Shown here: positions 26,109-36,353 of the stretch, one piece after another
Position numbering within the stretch: the first letter of the stretch is position 1
Layout of the letters: each line of letters begins with the position of its first letter
From: Meloidogyne chitwoodi
Lineage: Eukaryota > Nematoda > Chromadorea > Rhabditida > Meloidogynidae
NCBI GenBank assembly: GCA_015183035.1
Contig: JACZZP010000016.1
Coordinates: 744,001 to 808,000 of the forward strand
Reading direction: 5' to 3'
Length of the DNA: 64,000 nt
The notes under the pieces: generated by a model
Database searches by the model: none
Seen by the model: the letters and a program-made list of their open reading frames with translations, nothing else
Told to the model about the DNA's origin: nothing
Position numbers and translations under genes: made by a program

Positions 26109-27377
26109 TTTTTGTAAATATTTATTATTAACTTTCTCTTAATTACTACGGGTAAAATCAATGTTACAGGACCGATTCTGTGGATTATAAATTTTTAGAT
26201 TTGAGTAGAGATCCAATTCGAATTTTCTGAGATTTAGTCCGTGGGATTAACCGAGAAATAATTAAAAATTGCAGACTCCGGACAAGGAAAAACCCGGCTT
26301 CTAAAAATTGTGTTAAAATTACTAGGAGAAATTGAAAAAAATATTTAAAATAAAAGTAAACCCAACAAAATTACTAAAATGACAAACAAAAATTTATTAA
26401 AGTAAAGAAAAACTTCTTTTATATTCTCACCAAAAACATAAGGATGTACAAAAAGCCTGTTCTCTCACCTTTCCGTCATTTTTTGAGTTATATATATGCC
26501 TTTGGCGGTGTTTTTTCTAATTAAGTTTTATGCTTGGGAGTGGTACTAGTCGCGCTGTTTTGCCCTAAAGGCTATTGTACATAGAGTACACAATTATGAA
26601 CATATGAGTGCTTCCTGATTCTCTCTTTTTCTAAAAATCCATTATATATCTTTTCTCACAAATAATTTATTAAAAAAAAACTTTTTAATTAATTTAATCA
26701 AAAAATGAATAATAAAAAAATAAAATAATAATTTATTTTTATTTTAAAAATAATTAAATATAATGTTAAACAATTAAAACATTCAATTGTAAAAGGTCAT
26801 CTCTCTAGACATTCATAATGGCTACTCGACATTTGCGGACTCGACAAATGCGGACCAGTGACTGTAAAAAAATTTCTAAAAAATAAAAAAAATTAACAAA
26901 AAAATTCTGTAAAATCTTTATGAATCTTTGAATTGAAATGAGTTGATCTTTTCAAAGGCCCATGATCATTATGTATCGGGTATTGATACTTTTTTGTTAT
27001 CAATGTCCCGTCCGCATAAGTCGGGTCCGCAAATGTCGGCACGCGTTCATAATACCTATAATGTTACTTTATTGGTTTTGAATATGGGCGACATCACTAT
27101 AGTATTATTACAAAATATTTTAGTTGTTATGTCTGGGGTAATGTCTAAAGGAGAGGAAATAATGTCTAGGGGTTGTATGTGTGTTTTAAACCCAAAATTA
27201 AAAATTTTGAAGTTGGCGTTAATCAATTAATTAATTGCCTAAATAAAGCATTCACAATTGAAAGAAAGATATAGAGAAAGGGAGATTAATTTTTTGGCAA
27301 TTTCTTAAATTTTTAAAAATTTATTTAATTAAAAAAAATATTTTTATTTTAATAGTTAATTAAAAATAAAAATTTAG
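26109..27377. other. Intergenic region with an inverted repeat
   Basis: No gene recognised. An imperfect inverted repeat spans about 26795-27170 (separate entry). The frame at 26943 lies inside the repeat and shows no domain. Confidence 0.5.
26795..27170. repeat. Imperfect inverted repeat, possible MITE
   Basis: CGACATTTGCGGAC near 26827 recurs inverted as GTCCGCAAATGTCG near 27026. CTAGACATT near 26808 recurs inverted as AATGTCTAG near 27160. The arms are broken by unrelated bases. It is more GC-rich than its surroundings. No target duplication identified. Confidence 0.5.
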
Positions 27378-29445
27378 ATGAAGATTAAAATAATTTGTTT
27401 AATTTTTACTTTATTATTTTTTCAATTTTCGCTTGAGAATGAATTTGAAAATACAGATAAAAGAAATAAAAGAAGAAGAGAATTAGCTAGTAAACAACAT
27501 TTTTTAAAAAAACAAAATTCATTGGAAGAATTAAAAAAAGAAAAAACATGTTCTTGTAAACGAAAAACATCTTTAAATTTATTTCAAAGAAAAGATAATT
27601 CAGAATTTTATAACTTAGGTTTATTAGGAGAAGGAGGAACAGCTAAAGTAAAATTTAAAATTTTATTTATTTTTCTTATAAAAAATAAATTTTTAATTAA
27701 AAAAAGGAATTTTTTTTAAATAAGATTTTCTTATGCTTGCTAAAATTTTTAAATATTTTTTAAATTAAAAAAAATATTTATTAAAAATAAAAATTAAAAA
27801 TATATTATAGGTATATAATTTTCCTATAGGTCTATCATTTATATTCTTATAAAAATAAAATCTGTTATGCAGCAAAAAAATTTTTTAAAAAAGAATATTT
27901 TGAAATGGAAAAAAATTTTTATAAAGAATTATATGGAATTGGAGAAAAAAATTTAAAACAAAATATTATAAATTTAATAAAATAGTAAAATATTTATTTT
28001 AATTTATTAAATAATAAATTAATTAAAAATAAAAATATTAAAATTATAAAAATATATCTAATTATTCATAAATGCTATAAATATTTTAATAAATAAATTC
28101 ATTCAAAAATTATTAATTAATTTTTGTAAACTTCTTCATCCTCCCGCCTCTCCTCACAAATTTTAATTAAAACTTTTAAATAAATTTAAATAAATATTTA
28201 TTTAATATTTTTTATTAATGAAAACAATAATACAATATTTATGGAAATTGCTGATATGGATTTAAAAGAATATATTAAAAATAAAAAAGAAAAAGTATAT
28301 ATTAAAATATTTTATTTAAAAAATATAATTATTTTATAATTTTTAGTTACCAAATAAAAATGAATTTTTAAATGAAGTTTATCCCTTAATTGTTAAAATA
28401 ATTTTAGTAATAATAAACTTTCATAAAGGTAAATTATACCCTTTAAATAAATAAAAAATAAATTTTTATTAGATGCTGTTCATTTGGATTTAAAACCTCA
28501 AAATATTTTAATAATTGATGGAGAACCAAGACTTTCTGACTTTGGATTTTCACAATTAAAAATTAAAGTAATCTATTTAATTAAATAATTTATAAAAATA
28601 ATTAATTTAAGCTAAATGATGAAAGAAATTATTATGGAACATTTCAATTTATGAGTCCTGAAGTAGCTATAAATGGACTTGTATGTTTTTTTTAATTATT
28701 TATTCTCTAATATTTAATAATTATTTAATTAAAAGTGAAACTTATTGATAATTTAGTAATTTTTCTTAAATAAATTAAAGTTAAACAAAAATTAAAATTT
28801 TTTAAAAAAATATTTTATTAAACATTTAACTATCAAAAATTAACATTTTTAGCAATCAATAAATGCTTCAAAAGTAGATTTATGGGCTCTTGGTGTTACA
28901 ATATATCAAATGCTTGCAGGCTTTGATAAATATCCATACACAGTTATGGATAACGAACATCAACAAATTGTATTTTTAACAACTATTTGGAATGGACAAA
29001 TTGACCTTTCAAATATTTTAAATGAATATTATAATATTGACAATTCTTTAACTGTTAAAATAATTAACGTTATTGAGGTATAATTTATTAAGTTAAAAAA
29101 ATAGATTTCTATCAAAAATGTTTTGAAATTTAGTATTTTAATATTGGTCCATTTTTAATGGTTTTTTAGATTTTCGTTTTAAATATTTTTTTAGTTTTCA
29201 AAATATATCTGAAATCCAATTTCAATTTTGCTTGTCATGGGGGCATGAATAGGTTATCTCTTTAATATATTTATATTTTCAATAATCTATTCACGGTCGT
29301 GTTTTTCCTATCCTGCTTTGCCATTGTTTTTTAATATATTAAATTTAAAAAAATAATAATATTTATTTTATAATTTTAGATTTGTTTAAATATAACTCCT
29401 AAGTTTCGTCAAGAAGCTTATAAACTTATTGACTTAATGAACTAA
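27378..29445 (+). CDS. Secreted protein-kinase-like protein 2, possibly impaired
   Basis: Paralogue of kinase 1 with the same eight-exon plan: 27378-27647, 27830-27984, expected 28216-28294, 28347-28428, 28473-28567, 28612-28680, 28853-29077 and 29380-29445. It has a signal peptide (IICLIFTLLFFQFSL), a basic segment with CSC, the glycine loop, CYAAKKF, HLDLKPQN, DFG and a WALG motif. The acceptor of the third exon is altered: kinase 1 reads TTTTTTAG before TAATGAAAAC, whereas here the two bases are AT, and no nearby AG restores the frame at that point. It may skip or shorten that exon, which lies between the N lobe and hinge. All other borders look intact and there are no stops, so it may still be expressed. 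Confidence 0.75.
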
Positions 29446-30067
29446 AATTTAAAAAACAAGCATTTTATTCGATTACAAAAAAATATTCTTGACTACCTAA
29501 ATATCTTTTTACTCGTTTATTTATTATTCATAAACTTTTAAATTGCATTTTAAATAAAAAAAATTTTTTATTTAATTGCAGTTTTTAAAATTTTTATAAT
29601 AGAACAAAATAATTGTTTAAATATTTTTAATGTTTTAATCTAGTAAAAAAAATTAAAATTCATTAAAATAATTTTTTCTCAAGAAATAACATTTAATCTC
29701 CAAATATTAATATTTTATTAAATTTCCTTTTATTATTTTTTTAAATATTTAAATTGATTCATTCAAATATTTTTTCCCCAATATTTCATTATCCGTTTAC
29801 ATTTTTACTAAATTTTTTGCAAAAAAAAATCATTGATCCTGATTCTTCTTAAATTATTAAAAGAGAAAATTTCAAGATTAATTTTAAATTTTTCGTTTTA
29901 TATTTTGATAAATAAAAGAAAAAATCTTTTGAAACTACTATATTTTTAAAAAAAATTAATTTTCAATAATATTTATTCCCTTTTTTATTTTGAAAAAACA
30001 TTAGATCCAAATTTTATTATTGTTAGTTTATTTAATTAATTTCCCATTCGTTTTACTTCTGATTGCT
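29446..30067. other. Intergenic stretch
   Basis: AT-rich 3' flanks of two convergent genes; nothing else seen. Confidence 0.5.
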
Positions 30068-30518
30068 TCAGGCGCATACTTGCCCTTGTGTAGTATGTTT
30101 ACGATGTTTTGAGCAACAATGGGCATCCGATTTTGATCCCTCTTAATTAAAATTAAAAATTTATTAAATATTTTTATAATTTATTTATTTCAAAAAATTA
30201 ATAATTTAATATATCTTTTAATATATTTAATTAAATAAAATAGTAAAATATATTTATCTCCTACTTACGTCCACTTTTTATGCAACATTTTCCAACATCG
30301 CAATCAAGGGGAACTAAAGGTAGACAGCATTCTAAATTAGGTCCACAACAGTTTTGACTGGTGCAAGCTATAATATTTATTTATTATTTTATATAAATAT
30401 AATTACATTTAAATTAATTTTAATAACCTTCATTTAATTTTAGGCATCCATCTTCTTTTGATTCATTAATTAATGTTAAAATAATTATAACGATAAAGAA
30501 AATAATTATATTAGTCAT
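30068..30518 (-). CDS. Small secreted cysteine-rich protein 3
   Basis: Third paralogue on the minus strand, with three exons. The signal peptide is TNIIIFFIVIIILTLI, followed by ESKEDGC. The middle exon has NCCG, ECC, DCD and KCC cysteines. The last exon has AHCCSK and ends QVCA*. Compared with paralogues 1 and 2, only the leader, the cysteine framework and the C-terminus are conserved. The loops differ freely, as expected of secreted proteins under diversifying pressure. It converges on secreted kinase 2. Confidence 0.75.
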
Positions 30519-32219
30519 TTTATTTATTTTTAATTAATTAAATCTTTTTGTTTTTAATTCTAAATATTTTTATAAATTTTTAAATTCAATTTATTTTAAA
30601 TTATTAATTTTAAAATAAAATTTAGGAGTTATAATATTAAATCTGCAAAACAATTGTTGAATCAGCTAAACTTTACTAATTAAAATAAATTATATATTAA
30701 TAGAAATATTGAGAATTTGTAAAAAATGTTTATTTAAAAACTAAATAGTGTTTTATAAATTATTTAATTTATTTAAATTTATTAAACTAGAAAAATAAAA
30801 AATTTTTTGGAATTTTATAGAATTAAATTAAGTAATATTTTTTAAATAATTAATAATAATAATATATTTCTAATATATTTTTAAAATAATTTTGAATAAA
30901 TTAATTAATTTTTTAGAAGAGATGAAGAGATACTCTTCTTGTGGAGTATTAAGAATTCAAAATCATTTATATATACAAAAAAATATCATGTAAGGATCCA
31001 AGGTTCAATTTTAAAGGATCGAGGATTAACAAACAAAAATATATTTTTAATTTTTAATCATTAAATATTTTATATTTTTTTAATTTTTAATAAAAATATT
31101 ATTTATTTAGTTGATTTTATATTAATTTTACGCTAAAAATATTTATTTGCCTCTAATTTTAAAATATTTTGAAAAATAAAATAAAATTAAATTTTATTAA
31201 AATAAACAAAAAAATTAAAAAAAAAATTTATTTTTGTTGACTAAACCACGTGTTTTATAATATTCTCTATAGAAATAAAAAAATTTATTTTGTGTAAATT
31301 ATAATATAATTAAATAATTAATTAATATATTTTATTAAAATTAATATAATAATTTTTAAAAATAATATATTTTTTTAATAAAATAATTGTTAAACTTTTT
31401 ATTAAATAATATTTTAAAAAGAGAGTTTCTTTATTTTTCGAGTAATATTTACCTATTAAAGAAATGCTTCATCTATTTATGATGACAGAACTGAAGCGAC
31501 TATAATTTGCTTTTTTTTTAATATCCTATAGCATATGTAAGTATTTAAAATTGTGTTTATTTTTTAATTTTTAAACAAACTATTCATTTAAAATTAAAAA
31601 AATTTTCATCTAGAAAAATTTTGTTAAAGCATAATTAATTTGCCCAATATGAGTCCTTCAGTCTAGAATTGGATAACTCAAATAAAATTTTATACTAAAA
31701 TTTTTATCAAAAATATATTTAAAATGAATTTTTACTAATTTAAATGTAAATATTTTTAAAATTTTATCTTTAAAATGTTCAATTTGTGCGTATAGAAATT
31801 TGCGTATCGCAAAACTTGGATTTCTACTTACTACAATGCAATAAAGATAAATGTGGTTGTATATGTATAAAAGTGGATATCCGCGGATACGGACAGATAC
31901 CGAAACAGATTTTTTAATGACGGATGTAGAAAATTTGAAGCAAAAATTATAAACGGATAGACAGAGAATTTTTGGTAAATTCCTCTTTAATAGAAAATTC
32001 CTTTCTAAATAATTACTAAAATGATTTTGTATCTCTTAAAAATTGTACTTTGTTAAAATAATCTTATTTAAAATTATCCAAAATTATTTAAAATTTTTTT
32101 CCAAAAATTTTCTCCAAGGGGAATTGTCCGATAAAAGAAGAATTGTTAGAAAAAATTGGAGAAAAATGTTCGGAATAAATAATCCGGAGAGGGATAATCA
32201 AGTAATCAGAATAGATATC
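30519..32219. repeat. Array and PAP flank; duplicated at 55740
   Basis: The first part (to about 31040) resembles the upstream blocks of the other cysteine-rich genes. From about 31290 to 32219 it matches 55740-56697 in order (TTGTTAAACTTTTTATTAAA, AAACTTGGATTTCTACTTAC, CCGGAGAGGGATAATC). The downstream flank of the PAP-like gene was therefore duplicated with the gene. No gene recognised. Confidence 0.65.
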
Positions 32220-32711
32220 CTACGGATCTAAATGGTTAGTAAAATCACCATGAACACCTCTTTGTATAAAATTATGGTTCACCATCCATTCCCGCAACTC
32301 AGCTTTTTTTAAAAAAATAGTACTCAATTTGTATTTTTGATGCTCAGTTCTTTTTCTTTTTGCATCAGCAGTATATCCATATGCTTCAATTATTTCTTCA
32401 CTAAATTTGGTCAATTTAACATTTTCTACATAAAAATTTTTAATTTCCTCATTTTCATTTTTTTCTTTAATTCCAATTAACCAAATAATACAATTACTTT
32501 TTTTAACTGTTAATTTATCTAAATATAAATCATTATGACAAGGCTTAGAATATTTTTTTGGGGATGCATGACAATATTCAACATTTTCCATTTTGTTCTC
32601 TATATTTGAAAGAAGAGAGAGTCGAATTCGTGTTTCAGCATAATTGCAAAAGAGCGGGCCAAATGTAATATTTTTTTCATGGGAACAGATAATAACAAGA
32701 TAATTATCATA
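32220..32711 (-). pseudogene. 3' exon of a poly(A)-polymerase-like gene, truncated
   Basis: On the minus strand, a TTTTCAG acceptor at 32712 opens an exon that stays open to 32220. It is a close copy of the last exon of the PAP-like gene at 56698-57156 and corresponds to the RNA-binding domain of canonical poly(A) polymerases (regions around HASPKKYSKPCH and IWLIGI). The homology continues into the intron up to 32755 and then stops abruptly where Polinton sequence begins. No catalytic exons are present on this side, so this is the remnant of a disrupted gene. Confidence 0.8.
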
Positions 32712-32752
32712 CTGAAAATTTTAAAAATTATTTGGATAAATTTCAAATTAGA

Positions 32753-33784
32753 CTAACAACGAACGAAATGTTTTATTCCTTCGGGAGTTTTACGTGTCTT
32801 TAATATTTCAGCAATTCTGTGTGTGGTATCGAGAATTGTTGGAACCAGTTCTTCGCGGTAAAATATTCCTTCAATTTTTGTTCCTTCTAGGTCTTCTAGA
32901 TGATATATAGTTGGTATGCGTGCGTCGTTTACAGTAATAATACGAAAAAGCTCGTCAGTGTAATTGGCTAAATATCTTTTTTCGAATGTTCCTTTTTCTT
33001 TAGCGATACGAACAATTTGTCCAATTTCAAGTTTTTGTTTAGAATCCTCAACTTTATTATCTTTATATAGTCTTTCAAAAAGTTTTCTAGCATTTTTAAA
33101 ATTTACAGAATTAGGTTTTACACCTGTTATACGATTTACACTTGCATTTATTCCAGTTACAATATTTTGAACAGGTTCTATCCATCTCAGAGTATTTTAT
33201 TCGCTAAAATACCTATAAAGTCTTTCTTTAATTGTACGATTTGCTCGCTCGGCCATCGAAGCATGGACATCAGGACTGAATACAACACGCTTGTCTATGT
33301 CTTTTGATGAAAAATATTCCCGCATTTTTTTAGCTTGAAATTCTAAGCCTCTATCTGTATATAACTTATGTGGAAGGATTCCTTTATTTTCTATAAAAAT
33401 TTTCTCAAAGGCATTTATCATATCATTCGGACTTTTAGATTTTACAGGGGCAACAATCATCTTTCTGCTTAATACATCAATACAAACCAATAAATATTTA
33501 TATCCATCATTTTTTGAAGAGAGTTTATCAAATATTGCCAAATCAGCTTGCCAATCTGTATGAAGACCACTTGGATGTGTGACCAGTCTTGGAAAGCGTT
33601 TTTTCAAAGGCATGTGCATAGTATAAACACGCTGTTTATGCATAAAATCCTTAACATCCTGCATTTTTAATTTTGGAAATTTCCGTTTCGCCTCTTCAAA
33701 AACTCGTCTAACTCCTGCGTAAGAAGCCGGGGAATTTAACGAATAATAAATGTGCTCCAAATGTTTTTCTAAAGTTTTTCCCAT
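32753..33784 (-). pseudogene. Polinton integrase, broken
   Basis: Retrovirus-like DDE integrase of Polinton/Maverick elements, which inserts the linear element DNA. The catalytic core shows the first Asp in HTDWQADL, the second in YTDRGLEF, and the Glu in SMAERANRTIKERL. An in-frame TAA at 33197-33199 follows FSE. The same frame then stays open to 32753 and encodes the rest of the core, an SH3-like linker and the start of a chromodomain. That domain ends after about 20 residues exactly at the junction with the PAP intron at 32755, where a TAG is borrowed from flanking DNA. The start overlaps the upstream gene by 16 bases. The element is therefore doubly damaged at this gene. Confidence 0.88.
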
Positions 33785-34536
33785 ATTTTTGGTATAAATT
33801 TATTTTTTAGGGAATTTATAGGAGGGATTTTTACTAATACGGTTCTCTTCTTTTTCTTTCCTCCTCCAGTTTGATCACTGCTATTCCCATCTGTTTCTTC
33901 TTGAGACATACGAATCATTTCCTTAATTCGAGGATCTTTAGAAATTCGCCGAAAAAGAAAATTAAATCCTTTTGCTTTGTTTTCTCTCTTCCCAGTAATA
34001 TATTCAAGTACATGTTTAAAATTACTTTCACCAACACGTCTTCCTGGAACAAGAGTTTCAAACGTTCCATCTTCATGAATTTTAAATTTTTTCTTATTTT
34101 TACTTACATATTCTTCCAGATCATCTAAATATTCTCCTGCAATTATTCCTTTAAATCTTTTTGGATATCTTTTCGGTTGTACTGTTGAAGCAGGTTCAGT
34201 TTTTTGATGTTCATCCTCCAACACAGGTTTTTGGGGTATAGCGTTCCCTAAATAAGGAGTAACATCTGGCGTATTATTTTTTTTTGATTCTTCAATAATT
34301 ACCTTTTGAGGACGATTTTCAATTTCTTGTTTTAACTGACGTCTTTTTTTGTACAACCAATTATACTTGTTGGCTTTTGTTTCTTCACTAATTTTTTGAT
34401 CATCTAGAGTTTCTTTAAGTTGACCATCTGTTTGCGCTTTTTCTGTTTGTAAAAAGTCGTCTTTTCCTTTTATCATTTTAAGTAGAACAAGATATTCACT
34501 CTCAGGAACCATTATCATTTTCTTTGTGTGCTTCAT
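33769..34536 (-). CDS. Polinton protein of unknown role, 255 aa
   Basis: A single open frame with charged coiled-coil-like N-terminal half and a more ordered C-terminal half (residues about 125-215, including EYLDDLEEYV and a Phe/Arg-rich stretch). A Gly-Lys basic segment (GGGKKKKR) and a final hydrophobic tail follow. It overlaps the 117-aa gene upstream by 4 bases and the integrase downstream by 16 bases. It therefore belongs to one compact leftward gene string. The family is not recognised beyond its Polinton context; a structural or DNA-bound role is conceivable because of the basic tail. Confidence 0.7.
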   Translation of the reverse strand: MKHTKKMIMVPESEYLVLLKMIKGKDDFLQTEKAQTDGQLKETLDDQKISEETKANKYNWLYKKRRQLKQEIENRPQKVIIEESKKNNTPDVTPYLGNAIPQKPVLEDEHQKTEPASTVQPKRYPKRFKGIIAGEYLDDLEEYVSKNKKKFKIHEDGTFETLVPGRRVGESNFKHVLEYITGKRENKAKGFNFLFRRISKDPRIKEMIRMSQEETDGNSSDQTGGGKKKKRTVLVKIPPINSLKNKFIPKIWEKL

Positions 34537-34886
34537 TCTGTAATTTTATGCACAAGGTGTTCGGCTAAGGCCCCTAATATAGGAACTAGTATTGCTGCCA
34601 ATGCAGGACTACCTCCTTCTTGTAAATGTTTTCGCGCACTTTTTTCTGTTCTCGTTCTTGAAATCTTCCTATAAAAATCAGCAAAATTGACAAGTTTCTG
34701 TCTTTGTTTTTTATTTAAAATAAAATTATGTTTTAGAACGTTGGCACAAATTTCTACAATTGCCAAAATTTGATCGGCACTAGCAGTTAAAAGTAAGGCG
34801 TTTTTCTTTTTATTAGACTTTGTTTTTGCAAGCTTTTGAAGAAATTGATAATTTTCGCGAATATAAGGGCTGAAATTGAGTGGCAT
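34533..34886 (-). CDS. Small Polinton core-type protein, 117 aa
   Basis: The N-terminal half is a helical Lys-rich segment (LLTASADQILAIVEIC). A basic KKQRQKLVNF stretch follows, and a Gly-Gly then a hydrophobic C-terminal segment (PALAAILVPILGALAEHLV) end the protein. That plan, basic helix bundle then QEGG then hydrophobic tail, is found in small proteins next to the ATPase in many Polintons and resembles adenovirus-type core or membrane-active small proteins. Its start lies 25 bases after the ATPase stop. Its stop overlaps the next start (ATGA). Confidence 0.7.
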   Translation of the reverse strand: MPLNFSPYIRENYQFLQKLAKTKSNKKKNALLLTASADQILAIVEICANVLKHNFILNKKQRQKLVNFADFYRKISRTRTEKSARKHLQEGGSPALAAILVPILGALAEHLVHKITE

Positions 34887-34911
34887 AATAAAATTTATTT
34901 AAAGAATAAAT

Positions 34912-35514
34912 TTATAACGGTAAATATATACACATTTTTTCTCCTGGAAAAATTTTTGTGGATAGGCGAAAGTGTTCATCAGCGTTTGGTTGCATGTTTA
35001 TCAATAGATAAGAAAATCTCTCAGATGTAGCATCGCGATATGCTTCCAAAAAATAATCTAATCTTTTTGGAAATAGTTGAGAACCTAGTGTTCTTACCTG
35101 TAATAATCCTTGAGGATTTTTTGTCAAGAGTAAATAATGTGCATTAGCTCTTGCTGTTTTAATATTTCGGCCATATAAAGACTGAGTAACGAATATAATA
35201 CTAACTCCCCAATTATGAGAGCCCTTCGTGAAAAGCAAGTCAAGGAAATCATTTTCGATATTTAGCATTAGGTCATCAAGGACAAGAAGTTGATGTTTTT
35301 TAATAAGCTCTGGCTCCGGGACCCCGTTATATGTTTCTATTCCCATTTCCTTAAGTGTGAATATTGTTTCATTTATTTCGCCGAAACAATAGAGTATTTT
35401 TTCGGGTGGGGGCTCTACAAGTAATTTGCAATTTTTAAGAAATTTAAGAAGCCATTGCGTTTTACCACTTCCTGTAGCCCCAGAAATTATCATTGTAAAA
35501 GGTGCTTCAAACAT
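34912..35514 (-). CDS. Polinton packaging-type ATPase
   Basis: A FtsK/HerA-superfamily (A32-like) ATPase that in virus-like elements pumps DNA into capsids. The Walker A motif GATGSGKT lies at residues 12-19, the Walker B motif LLVLDDL at about 75-81, and a sensor-like IIFVTQSL at about 104-111. Its 200-aa length is usual for Polinton copies. It is uninterrupted and is the first gene of the leftward string. Facing it across 215 bases is the TBP-like gene on the other strand, so the two may share a divergent promoter. Confidence 0.9.
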   Translation of the reverse strand: MFEAPFTMIISGATGSGKTQWLLKFLKNCKLLVEPPPEKILYCFGEINETIFTLKEMGIETYNGVPEPELIKKHQLLVLDDLMLNIENDFLDLLFTKGSHNWGVSIIFVTQSLYGRNIKTARANAHYLLLTKNPQGLLQVRTLGSQLFPKRLDYFLEAYRDATSERFSYLLINMQPNADEHFRLSTKIFPGEKMCIYLPL

Positions 35515-35729
35515 TATATATTATTTTTTCTCATTATTAATTTTTATAGGGTATTTATATTAATAATTTCGCTTATGATGTGTGGCTTAGTGGATTGTTG
35601 CTATAATCTTTGTTAAAAATATATTCCATTACATTCTTAAATATAAAAGATAAACAAGGATGTAGTCGAATATATCATTAACAGGGATATAGAACAAACC
35701 CATAAGGCAACCATCATGAGTTTTTTTAG
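35515..35729. promoter_or_regulatory. Divergent intergenic region, ATPase and TBP-like genes
   Basis: 215 bases separate two divergently read start codons. The region is AT-rich with TATAAAAG-like and TATATT motifs near its middle. It ends TTTTTTTAG immediately before the TBP-like ATG, which is the form of a nematode splice acceptor and could receive a spliced leader. The promoter role is inferred from position only. Confidence 0.5.
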
Positions 35730-36351
35730 ATGAATACACCAACAATTCAGAATGTAGTTTCAACTATTACCTTAATAAACAAAGGTCATAACTTAGATCT
35801 TAAATTTATTTCTGAACAACTTGAAAATGCTAAATATAACCCAAAGAAATTTTCTGCTCTTATTATTAAGAATGTAGAACCTATTAAATCTACAGCTCTA
35901 TTATTTTCTAATGGACGGCTTGTTTGTGTTGGAACTAAATCTTCGTCGCAAGCTCTTGAGGCCACTAAAATGTTTTCTCAACAGATTGCAAAGGTTCAAA
36001 CATCAACTATTAAAGCAAATACGTTTAAAGTTCAAAACGTAGTTGCTTCGTTTAAATTTCCAAGAACGTTAAATTTACCAGGTAAAATTTTTTAATTTTT
36101 AATTTAATATTTTTTTTTATTAAGCTTTGTACGACACATTAAGATTTTTTCCTTCAGAAAATTTTGCAGCAAACATTTCCTTTAATCAGGAAATATTTCC
36201 TGGAATGTGTCTAAGGATTAAAAATTCTAAAATTGTAGTTTTGCTCTTTACAACAGGAAAATGTATAATTACCGGTGCACAAAAAGAAGAAGATATTTAT
36301 GATATTTATCATAAAATTTATAACGAAATCTCTATGTTTATGAAAAATTAA
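35730..36351 (+). CDS. TATA-binding-protein-like factor carried by Polinton
   Basis: Two exons, 35730-36081 and 36125-36351, joined across a 43-base GT-AG intron, give 192 residues: the whole TBP saddle. Both direct repeats are visible. Repeat 1 has PTIQNVVSTITL, AKYNPKKFSALII and ALLFSNGRLVCVG; repeat 2 has FKVQNVVASFKF, EIFPGMCLRI and VLLFTTGKCIITGA. The four phenylalanines that kink TATA DNA in known TBPs all have counterparts (KKF, LLF, EIF, LLF). It is divergent from the nearly invariant cellular TBP and lacks an N-terminal extension. It is on the opposite strand to its Polinton neighbours, between ATPase and NADAR genes, with its stop 2 bases from the NADAR stop. The element may use it to direct its own transcription, which is an inference. 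Confidence 0.9.
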
Positions 36352-36353
36352 TA

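Noticed and set aside
26943..27230. 95-residue open frame
   Set aside because: It lies within an imperfect inverted repeat and shows no domain or codon signal.
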